The translations under genes and the position numbers were made by a program. Positions 45,057 through 53,500 of a DNA stretch of 64,000 bases are shown here, piece after piece (positions within the stretch are counted from its first letter, which is position 1; every line of letters starts with the position of its first letter). Below the pieces are notes generated by a model. That model saw nothing but the letters and a program-made list of their open reading frames with translations. It made no database searches and had not been told where the DNA came from. Location of the stretch: positions 1 through 64,000 of the forward strand of contig JAKAJV010000102.1 in the NCBI GenBank assembly GCA_021813585.1, given 5' to 3'. The stretch comes from Bacteroidota bacterium (lineage in GTDB: Bacteria; Bacteroidota; Ignavibacteria; Ignavibacteriales; Ignavibacteriaceae).

Positions 45057-47273
45057 TTATTTGATCAATAACATTTTCCTAGTTTGTATAAAATCTCCGG
45101 CTTGCCTGCCGATAGGCACGGCTTCAATTCTATAAAAATATATCCCGCTTGCAAGCTTGCTGCCGTCGAAATAAACCCGGTAAAATCCCGCAGGCTTTTC
45201 TTCATTTACAATCGTTTCAATTTCTCTTCCCAAAACATCATAAACTTTTAAAGTAACATGGCTGAAAGCTGAAAGCTGATAGCTGATAGCTGTTGCCGGG
45301 TTAAACGGATTCGGGTAATTTTGATATAAATAAAATTTATCCGGGGCATAATCTTTATAATTTTTTATTCCCGTAATCGAAATTCCATCATTGAAAAATT
45401 TCCAGGAAAGCGTTGTATCTTCCCCGGGAAAATTAAACGTCCTGCTGCCGATCCCCGGTTCAATGCCTCCGAACTGACTGTTCTCCACATAAAATTTATA
45501 ACTTACTGGCGTCCCGGCTGTAATTTTGTCGGCAGGAAAATAAGCAACACCCGACCAAAAAGTTCCTCCTCCTACGCTTTTCGATTCTTTATTCAATATC
45601 AATTTATCCGAATACCAGGATAACACTCCTGCAGAATTTGCCGAATCGCCGCGGACAGCTATTGGGCCGTTTTTAGTCGTATCGAATAAGCCGCTCTGCA
45701 TTAGCTTGGCAACGTTTACCCTGAAGAGAATTCCTATCGAATCCTGTTTAGGTTCGATGGGAGTCCTGTACTGCGGCAATTTACTTTCATAGGTATTGTA
45801 ATATTCAAGCTCAAGAGTAGTGTCTTTTAATCCGGCGGTAAACACCCGGTAGCTGCTGCCGGAACTGTCGTAAGGAGTAACCGTACTTTCCCAACCGAGA
45901 TTGCGAAATGTAGGTTTGGTAAGGCTGAAGCCCGACCAGAATAGAAACTGCAGCTGGTCTGCCGGGTACATTTTGAAAGTATATTCCCAGTAATCGCCGC
46001 CGGCATTTTTTAAGATTACTTGTGAAGTCTGATCCCATGCGATTTTTTCACCGCTGGGAAGAAATCCTGAGCTAACTCCCTGCACCTGTCCCCTTAGCTG
46101 CAGAATACTTTTGCTGTTTATCGTATCTCCCATTGTTGCGGTATTTAACCTTACGGTTACATTAACGGTTGGTAGAGTATCGGTATTCTGGCTGCGGTAA
46201 ACATTCATTGAGTTCATCGTGTTGCCGTCGAAATCAAACAGAGTATAATTTTCCCACGGCGAGCCGATGGGCGGGACTGAAATATATGCAGGTTCCCAGT
46301 AAAAGAACCCGATGCATTTATGGTTGGTTGTATTTTTAATAATCTCTTCAAGGTACGTCATAAAATCTCTTTGTCCCTGCACGGTAACCGGATAGCCGGC
46401 AGGCAGCTTCGAAGGATCGTAACTTACGTTTGGATAGCCGTCGTTCTTATTTAATGTAGTCCACGGGTATGCTGTCTCAGCAATAACAATATCTTTATTA
46501 TACCTGGTTGCAAGATCATTTAAGTTACTCTGTAATTGAGAAAAAGTTCCATGCCACCAGGGATAATACGAAAGCCCGATTACATCAAAGTCTACTCCCT
46601 GGCTTATCAGGTTATCAAAGAACCATCGCGAAGTTGAATTGCTTCCGCCTTTATCGATGTGAATCATTATTTTCACTTGAGAAGTATCGGCGGCATCTTT
46701 CACTCCTTTAATTCCCGCCTTAACCAGGTCGGCAAAATTAGTCCAGGCATTTGCCGAGCCGGAATTTCTTCCGTCAGGCCAAAGCATCCCGTTTGTAATT
46801 TCATTTCCAATCTGAACCATATCGGGTAAAGTTCCCTGATCTTTAAACGCGGTTATTACATCCTTTGTATACTGGTAAACGCTGTCTTCCAAAATATTAT
46901 AAGGAAGGTTTGCCCACGCTGCCGGTTTGGTCTGATGTCCCGGATCAGCCCAAGTATCGGAATAGTGGAAATCGAGTAATAATTTTAATCCCTTCGCTTT
47001 AATCCTTTTTGCGAAAGCCAGAGTCTTTGTAAGTCCGCAGTAACCGCCTGCCGGTGCATACCACAAACGCAGCCTTACATAATTGGCACCGTACTCTTTA
47101 AAGATTTCAAGTACATCTTTTACTTTGCTGCTGTCTTTAAACTGCCCGCCTGCATCTTCAATTTGGGGGGCGGACGACAGGTCCGCTCCCCGTATTTGAA
47201 TATCATTTCCGGATTGTGCATAACCGGCTATGCTTGATAAAATTATTATGCACAGAAAAATTATTCTTTTCAT
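45057..47273 (-). CDS. GH53 endo-beta-1,4-galactanase with accessory modules and T9SS tail
   Basis: Secreted endo-galactanase cutting beta-1,4-galactan of type I arabinogalactan or pectin side chains. I chose the ATG at 47273 (738 residues), which begins a clean signal peptide; the upstream GTG adds a charged leader. The GH53 barrel (about 25-360) starts IRGADLSSAPQIEDAGG and has acid/base E158 in VQIGNEITNG and nucleophile E266 in VIAETAYPW. Two beta-sandwich modules (about 369-630) closely resemble the N-terminal half of the neighbouring 683-residue protein. The sorting domain (about 648-738) is unusual: it carries a heptamer tandem repeat at residues 661-672 and a PIGRQAG insertion at 720-726. 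Confidence 0.93.
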   Translation of the reverse strand: MKRIIFLCIIILSSIAGYAQSGNDIQIRGADLSSAPQIEDAGGQFKDSSKVKDVLEIFKEYGANYVRLRLWYAPAGGYCGLTKTLAFAKRIKAKGLKLLLDFHYSDTWADPGHQTKPAAWANLPYNILEDSVYQYTKDVITAFKDQGTLPDMVQIGNEITNGMLWPDGRNSGSANAWTNFADLVKAGIKGVKDAADTSQVKIMIHIDKGGSNSTSRWFFDNLISQGVDFDVIGLSYYPWWHGTFSQLQSNLNDLATRYNKDIVIAETAYPWTTLNKNDGYPNVSYDPSKLPAGYPVTVQGQRDFMTYLEEIIKNTTNHKCIGFFYWEPAYISVPPIGSPWENYTLFDFDGNTMNSMNVYRSQNTDTLPTVNVTVRLNTATMGDTINSKSILQLRGQVQGVSSGFLPSGEKIAWDQTSQVILKNAGGDYWEYTFKMYPADQLQFLFWSGFSLTKPTFRNLGWESTVTPYDSSGSSYRVFTAGLKDTTLELEYYNTYESKLPQYRTPIEPKQDSIGILFRVNVAKLMQSGLFDTTKNGPIAVRGDSANSAGVLSWYSDKLILNKESKSVGGGTFWSGVAYFPADKITAGTPVSYKFYVENSQFGGIEPGIGSRTFNFPGEDTTLSWKFFNDGISITGIKNYKDYAPDKFYLYQNYPNPFNPATAISYQLSAFSHVTLKVYDVLGREIETIVNEEKPAGFYRVYFDGSKLASGIYFYRIEAVPIGRQAGDFIQTRKMLLIK
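45096..45122. repeat. In-frame palindromic insertion in the GH53 sorting domain
   Basis: TGCCT...AGGCA inverted arms within GCTTGCCTGCCGATAGGCAC (45100-45119). It encodes PIGRQAG (residues 720-726), which is absent from the corresponding position of the other five sorting domains in the window, where a short loop joins the last two strands. Confidence 0.55.
45261..45292. repeat. Heptamer tandem repeat inside the GH53 sorting domain
   Basis: Four copies of GCTGA(A/T)A followed by GCTG. It encodes part of AISYQLSAFSH in the T9SS domain. The 7-bp unit is not a multiple of three, so gain or loss of one unit would shift the frame of the sorting signal. Confidence 0.75.
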
Positions 47274-47311
47274 TTTACTATTACGATACTTGTCGTCTAC
47301 AAGTTTATGTT

Positions 47312-47394
47312 CCCTAACCCTCACTCCCGTCCTCTCTCCCGAAGGGAGAGAGGAGGTTAGAACCCTCTCCCTTTGGGAGAGGGCAGGGTAAGGG
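47312..47394. repeat. REP-like compound palindrome
   Basis: Two perfect hairpins: CCTCTCTCCC-GAA-GGGAGAGAGG (47331-47353) and CCCTCTCCC-TTT-GGGAGAGGG (47363-47383). They are enclosed by outer arms CCCTAACCCT (47312-47321) and AGGGTAAGGG (47385-47394) with one mismatch. It fills the gap between the 683-residue protein gene and GH53 and may stabilise or attenuate the operon mRNA. Confidence 0.8.
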
Positions 47395-47396
47395 CA

Positions 47397-49448
47397 CTAT
47401 TTTTCCAGAACCATTTTTTTAGCTTGTATAAAAGAGCCTGCCTGTATTCTTACAAAATATACGCCGGAAGTTACATTAATGCTATGGTCATTCCTGGCAC
47501 TCCACTGGATGCTGTGCGTTCCGGGAGTCTGTTCACTGTTTATAAGAGTAGCAACCTTTTCACCCAGGACGTTAAAGACCTCAATTTTTACATTTACGGT
47601 TTTGGGTATTGAATAAGTAATTGTTGTCGTCGGGTTAAACGGATTAGGATAATTCTGAAGCAACTCATAGCTGTCCGGAATGCCCGGTTCAGTATCGACT
47701 GCATTCACAGAGCCTAAGTCCGGCGGATTTTCTACAGTCAGATTATTCTGAACCCATTTAACTTCTGCAAGGTCGAATGAGCTAGGCCAGGTAATACTGC
47801 CGCTGTTTACGCTAGTCGGAACTATATACTGGTAATATCTTCTTCCGAAGTTTGTACCGCCGCCGTCTTCAACCTCTCCCGTGGTAGATGTATAAACAAG
47901 CCTGTAGCAGACCTGAAAGAAAGTTGGCGGAGTTAAATTTATTGAGCCAGTATATTTTCCGTCGGAGTTGGGCGAAGTAAGCATAATCCGGTTATCTGTT
48001 CCCCACATCGATTTACCCTGGGTAATCGGTATTAAGCATCCGTCGAATTGAATATAGACAGTATCTATACCAGGCCTGAAAAGAGTATTCGTAGGATTGG
48101 TAGTTGCACTCGCAGCAGGAGTCATATCAACATGGAAAGTTAATTTAATAGGCGTTGTAATTACGCTGTTGGGATGAAGGCTGTTAAAGAATTCCTGGTC
48201 GGCGCCAAAATCGCCGGGCACTGTTTGATCGGATGCAGCCTGGAAGTTATAAGTTCTATTGCCGCCGCCGGTAACTCCGGGCTCTTCCCACCCGTCGGAA
48301 AGCGCCAGGCCCTTAATATAATTTTTACTGGTTGAATCAACTCTCGAAGAATCCCACGCGATAAAATATTTATAGATTATCTGGGTCCCGGCAGTCATAG
48401 TAAACGGCTCGGATAAAACCCATTCCTGAATTGAAGGAACGTAAGTCATCTTTAACATTGTCGGTTCGGTATCGAAAGTAAAAGATGAAGGAGGCCAGCC
48501 TTTGGCTCCTGTTACCGCCACCTTATCACCGAGTCCCCTGTTAAACAGTCCTGCCTTTTCTAGCGCATCCAGCTTAAGCCGGAAATTTACATTAGAGGTT
48601 AAAGGCGGACCTGTAGGAGGCTGGTTGTTAAAATAAACCCAGCTAATAGTAGTATCGCCGCTTGCTGCTACATTTGCAGAGAATGTAAAAGACCTGTCGC
48701 TGGTGCTCTCCCATGTAGAGCCGTTAATAACAAATTTGTATGATTGAAGAGTACCGGCAGATGCATTCGATTTGGCAACATAAGCTACGCCTGACCAGAA
48801 AGAACCCTGGTTAACGCTGCCTGTTTCGCGGGTAAGCGGAATAATCTGAACCCAGTTAGGCGATGCGCCAAGAGGCGCGCTGCCCCAAACCTGCGGCGTT
48901 TGAGATGAAGGATCGAACGAAGACATACCGCCCATGTTTACCCTGAAATAAACGGCAACAGTATCCTGCTTATCCTGGAATGGCCGCCAGAACTGCGACA
49001 TGTTGGTTTCGTAAGGATTGAAGTACTGCATCGGAAGAGTAGTGTCTTTGGTTCCTATCGTTATCTCTCTGTTTTTGGATGCTGTAGAAAACGGCCCGTC
49101 CCAGCCGCTCCAGTGAAAAGTCGGATGCTTAAAGTCCGATAGGTAAGTTACAAACTTGTATTGAATATTATCGCCCGGCTTTGCCTTAAAAGTAACCGTC
49201 CAATAATCTCCGCCTATATTGGTAAGCTTAACGCCGGTAGTCGTATCCCATGTAACTGCAGGCGTGGTTCCCAGAGTAGATGCGCCGCAAAGTATAACCT
49301 TACCCTTGGAAGAAAGTGTGTCCCAGCAGGTAGATGTATTTAAGGTCATGGTAACGTTTACAGTCTGCGCAGCAAGCTGGCTTAAATTCGCACCGGCATA
49401 AAGCGCAAACATAGTCAGTGCCAAAAAGGAAGTAAGTTTTGCTTTCAT
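47397..49448 (-). CDS. T9SS-sorted multimodular glycan-binding protein
   Basis: Predicted surface binding protein without a recognisable catalytic domain. The 683-residue protein has a signal peptide (1-27), a run of beta-sandwich modules of the starch-binding-like type (about 29-275, 285-415, 430-560) and a T9SS tail (about 596-683; NYPNPFNPTTTITYSIPKT, ending KKMVLEK). The first part parallels residues 369-630 of GH53: VNVTMTLNTST matches VNVTVRLNTAT, GGDYWTVTFK matches GGDYWEYTFK, and QGSFWSGVAY matches GGTFWSGVAY. Because the shared modules sit beside a GH53 barrel, galactan is the likely ligand (inference). It lies between the PorV-like gene and GH53. Confidence 0.82.
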   Translation of the reverse strand: MKAKLTSFLALTMFALYAGANLSQLAAQTVNVTMTLNTSTCWDTLSSKGKVILCGASTLGTTPAVTWDTTTGVKLTNIGGDYWTVTFKAKPGDNIQYKFVTYLSDFKHPTFHWSGWDGPFSTASKNREITIGTKDTTLPMQYFNPYETNMSQFWRPFQDKQDTVAVYFRVNMGGMSSFDPSSQTPQVWGSAPLGASPNWVQIIPLTRETGSVNQGSFWSGVAYVAKSNASAGTLQSYKFVINGSTWESTSDRSFTFSANVAASGDTTISWVYFNNQPPTGPPLTSNVNFRLKLDALEKAGLFNRGLGDKVAVTGAKGWPPSSFTFDTEPTMLKMTYVPSIQEWVLSEPFTMTAGTQIIYKYFIAWDSSRVDSTSKNYIKGLALSDGWEEPGVTGGGNRTYNFQAASDQTVPGDFGADQEFFNSLHPNSVITTPIKLTFHVDMTPAASATTNPTNTLFRPGIDTVYIQFDGCLIPITQGKSMWGTDNRIMLTSPNSDGKYTGSINLTPPTFFQVCYRLVYTSTTGEVEDGGGTNFGRRYYQYIVPTSVNSGSITWPSSFDLAEVKWVQNNLTVENPPDLGSVNAVDTEPGIPDSYELLQNYPNPFNPTTTITYSIPKTVNVKIEVFNVLGEKVATLINSEQTPGTHSIQWSARNDHSINVTSGVYFVRIQAGSFIQAKKMVLEK

Positions 49449-49541
49449 AAACTGCTCCTTGGTTTATTAAATAATTAAATTATTTTTTAAGTCGACTTCC
49501 GAATAGGATATTCTTTTTCATTTAACTGCCCGAAAAAATTT

Positions 49542-50576
49542 TTAAAATCTTATTATTAAAGTGAACCTGTTCGAGTTTCCCAAATGCACAAAATTCTGGT
49601 AAGCGTAATCGACGGAGACAAAAACATCGCCGAAAACATTTATTCTGTTCAAGCTGAAGCCGAATGTATAATTTGCCTCCCCGTTGGGAAGGAACAAATC
49701 TTTATATCCGCCGCGCAGCTGGAATTTATTTTTCAGCAGACCGACCTCTCCGCCCAGGTCCACACTCTGGGCATTATCATTCGGACTCACACCGTCGGCT
49801 GCAAGCGTTAACCGGAAGTCGTCGGTCTGTACTATATCATCCGAGATTCCGAATCTCATTATCAGCGGCAGATCGAATGCGTCCGTATTAAGCTTTGCAG
49901 TAATGCTCTGGTTGGTTCCCTGCTGGTTGGAAATTACCGCCGGTATGTTCAGGTCCTCGCCGGTCATCTGCATTTTAGTTCCGAAGTTTGAAATGCTGGC
50001 GCCGAGCCTTATTCCAGCAAACGGCGTATTAAAGATAGTTCCAACATCAAAGCCCAGTCCATCGGCATATTCGTTATAGATTGTTTCGCGTATATACTTA
50101 AAGGTACCGCCGATTGAAAAGCGGTCGGTTAAAGAGCGGCTGTACGAAATGCCGATTGCAAAGCTTGAAGCGTTAAAAGTTTCTCCGGTTCCCATCGGCT
50201 GATCGGGAGTAGTAACTTCCATATCGTTCGTGTGCATAATCGTAGTACTCAATCCCATCGTGCCTAAATCGCCGAGCGGGATAACCATTCCCACAAAGTC
50301 AAAATAAATTCCCGGCAGCCATAGAGTGTGGTCGACAACAAGCGCATCCGATTTTACGGAGGATATGACCGACGGATTCCAGTATAGCGCGGTAGGATCG
50401 TCTACCATAGATACGAAAGCACTGCCCATTCCTATTGCCCTTGCACCGACGGGAATTCTTAAAAAAGTTGCAGCCGACGTACCGACCTTGGTAATGCCTC
50501 CGGCAAATGCAGCCTGCGTATAAATACAGAATGAAAAGACCGCAATTGAAAGGATAGCTTCTATTTTTGATTTCAT
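49542..50576 (-). CDS. PorV/PorQ-family outer-membrane barrel protein (cassette 2)
   Basis: Outer-membrane barrel paralogous to the protein at 13223-14251. I chose the ATG at 50576 (344 residues); the GTG at 50585 adds three residues and neither has a strong ribosome site. Signal peptide about 1-25, then the family signature TKVGTSAATFLRIPVGARAI, GMGSAF and DPTALYWNPS, and barrel strands to an aromatic C-terminus (RFTLIIRF). Shared internal marks with the paralogue include QPMGTGE and the Ile-Asn-rich strands near SNFG/LNFG. It is 20 nt after the 1,167-residue gene, in the same order as cassette 1. Confidence 0.85.
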   Translation of the reverse strand: MKSKIEAILSIAVFSFCIYTQAAFAGGITKVGTSAATFLRIPVGARAIGMGSAFVSMVDDPTALYWNPSVISSVKSDALVVDHTLWLPGIYFDFVGMVIPLGDLGTMGLSTTIMHTNDMEVTTPDQPMGTGETFNASSFAIGISYSRSLTDRFSIGGTFKYIRETIYNEYADGLGFDVGTIFNTPFAGIRLGASISNFGTKMQMTGEDLNIPAVISNQQGTNQSITAKLNTDAFDLPLIMRFGISDDIVQTDDFRLTLAADGVSPNDNAQSVDLGGEVGLLKNKFQLRGGYKDLFLPNGEANYTFGFSLNRINVFGDVFVSVDYAYQNFVHLGNSNRFTLIIRF

Positions 50577-50596
50577 TTTATTCACTGGTGTAAAAT

Positions 50597-53500
50597 TTAT
50601 TTTATTATTGCAAACGTACCTGTCTTTTGCCCTATGCCCGGCGCATCTATGTAGTAAACGTAAACGCCGTAAGATATTTCAAACTTCTCGCTGCTCAATA
50701 CGTCCCATATCTCGGTTCCGTTTTCAAAGGAGGAGTTATGATCTATCTTTTTTACTTGCACGCCGCTTACGTTAAATATCCTTATAGTGCATTTAGCGGG
50801 AAGATTTATAAAATGTATCTCCCTGGGGCCGCGCCCGCTTGAATACGTGTTTCGAGGCTCCCATATCTCGGCTGCTATATAAGGATTGGGAACAACTCTA
50901 ATTTTACTGAGATCGCTTTTCGCCTTGGAATCGGAAATTGAAGAGCCCTGCATTCTGAAAGTATAAGTATCGTAAGATAGGAACGGCTTGTTGAGAATTA
51001 TTTTTAAAGTATCTCCGGGCTGCGGATTCCTTATTCCCTGCCTAATGTTAAGAACCAGCTGCCAGGTAAACTGCAGCCGTCCGTTCTTATCCGGCTCAAG
51101 AAAATAAATTGCATCTGCAAGATTAGTGTTTGACGAATCAATACTGAACTTTCCGTCGCTGCCGTCTGCTTCGCTGAATGCAAACGGTATCTCCTTATTC
51201 TGAGTTAGATTAATTACTTTGAAATTAACCTGCTTTGCAGGCAGCCTTATAAATCCTATGGAAGTATCTTTGGATGTTGCAATGCCTACGCTGCCGAAGA
51301 CAATTTCATAATCGCTGGGGCTCTGCACTCCGTGCACCGTTAAGAAGGTTACCGGGTCAAAATCAAATGAGTAGACATCGGGATTATTCCAGTGGGTTTT
51401 GTCGTTGTTTAAAGAGATAGTCTGTACATTATTAAAGCTTAACTGGAAGCCTTCCGTTATGGGCTGTTCGGCACCGTTGGCCAGCGAAGTGTCGTTTGAA
51501 ATTAAATACTGATTTGTTGAAGCGTTCTTTAACGAATACGTACGCGTTGTGGTAACGTCCTTATTATTTACTTTGTAGGTTGTGTCAGTAAAAGATATTT
51601 GATATTCGTTGCCGCTTTTTATTGCACCGGGATCGATAACGCTTATGCCTACCGAGCCGCTAGCACCGCCGGTTGTATGCGTAAAGTATTGTACTTCGGG
51701 CGGCAGATAACCGGCAGCACTTGTAGTAGGCCTTACTACCGCCACATTTATACCGTGAGTTATGGTGCCGTCCGGTGATACGCTTACCTGTATAGGGGTT
51801 TCGGCGGGAGCGATGTTTCCTGCCGGGTAGCCGAAGTTGTATGCGCAGACAGCATAAAAATATCTCTGGCCGTCAATAACACTCGTGTCCACAAAAGAAT
51901 GTTTCAGCCCCGTCTCGCTGCCGAGCCAGTATTTAACTCCGTTTATATCAACCTGGCTGTATCCCTGCACACCGTCTATCAGATCGAACTGGGCAATAGG
52001 ACTTAGCAGAGTTTTAACTCCCTGGCCGTCGGTAATAACCTTAGCATCAAGAAAGGCCGCATCAGTTGCCCTGTAAACACGGTATCCCTCAAAGTTATGT
52101 CCGTTGCCTCCTATTTTATTTATGTACCTGTCAAAGGACTTCTCGGCAAAATCGTCCCAGTAAAGCGTTACCTTTTTATCGCCCGGCACGGCGTGCATGG
52201 TAACCTGCTGCGGAGCCGAGGCGAACTGGTAATCGGCTTCGTAGGCAAGATCGGCCTGATGCATTTTACTAGTTACGCTGGCAATGTCGTCGTCTTTTGT
52301 TTTACCGCCGCCTGCAATTGCAACTGCAACCGCCATCCGCTGTCTTTGCCCGGGCAGCATCGGAAAAAATCCTGAAGAGACGTAAACATCGTAATCGCCT
52401 ACTCCGCGTATAAGATTTATATTTCCCGGAACCATAAGCAAATCCCATAGCCCCTGATCGGCGGCGGTTGAAAAATTCAATGCGCCCACCGGAATTTGCA
52501 CCGCACTCGTTACACCGAGCTGATCTGATTCGCTTACATCCGTCTTATCAATCCCCGGTTCACCCGGAAATTCCGTACCCGCACCGCTTGTCGGCTTCCC
52601 GTCTCCTTCTCCGTAATCACCTGTATGCGGAACTCCGTCAAGACCTACATCATCCAGAACCGGATTCCAGTCTTCATCATTATCAAATCCGTCGTCTCTG
52701 GATTCGTCTATCATCGGGGCTACGTTCTGGTAATTCCATGCTGCGTTTGTTCCCGGCACAATAAAGCCGCGCTTTATAGTATCGCCTACGGCAAATGAAA
52801 GATAATTTATAAACCGGACCGGCTTTACTACTCCGGTGTACTGGTTTACGTGGTTAAGATGAATAGAAGCTCGTTCGTCTATCAGGCCGTTCAAGTTATC
52901 ATCGTAGCCGTTGGCAACCGTATCCTCAGAAACGGTAATCCCATTCGGAGGCAGGTCGTATTCTTTTCCCAGGCTGTAAACTTTTCCGCCCCCGGCGGGA
53001 TAAGTAGTAATAATTCTATTGTAAGTATCCGGTTCAATCAAAACTATCTTGTCTCCGGGTTTAATAAACCTGGGCTGGAAATCCTGCTCGGTAAAATGAG
53101 GACAAACCGAATCGGCAATTCCGTTTATCTGAGAAAGCAGGTTAGGGTAATCGTCGGAGTCGCCGTCGTTATCAATTCCGTCAACGCTGTTGCCGGGCGT
53201 TTCAATATACTTTACTGCAGCAACACCCACAGGGTCGTTACCGAAAGCAGCATTGCCCTTTCTATCTGCGCTTGTTAAAAACGTAATTGCTGTCTGAAGA
53301 TCGACATACGGGAAATTGTTCGGCCCTACGCCGCCCACATAGTCGGCAACAAACATCATGAACGATGCCTTGTTAATCGGCTTTGTACCATCGTTCAATA
53401 CATCGTGGATGAAGAAGACAACATCGTTAATTAAAATTTGAGACCATGCAAGCGCGCGTACATTTACAATTAATCCAAGCCCGTCCCGTGTAGGATCGGT

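Noticed and set aside
47170-47186. GCGGAC-GACAG-GTCCGC palindrome in the GH53 N-terminus as another inserted repeat
   Set aside because: The encoded RGADLSS segment is a conserved GH53 motif expected at this place, so the palindrome is more likely chance than insertion.
47312-47394. Rho-independent terminator after the binding-protein gene
   Set aside because: The hairpins are strong but no T-tract follows on the minus strand, so a REP-like element is a better description.
52850-53278. 142-residue plus-strand frame opposite the cassette 2 large protein
   Set aside because: Antisense to conserved blocks shared with the cassette 1 paralogue; no independent coding signal.
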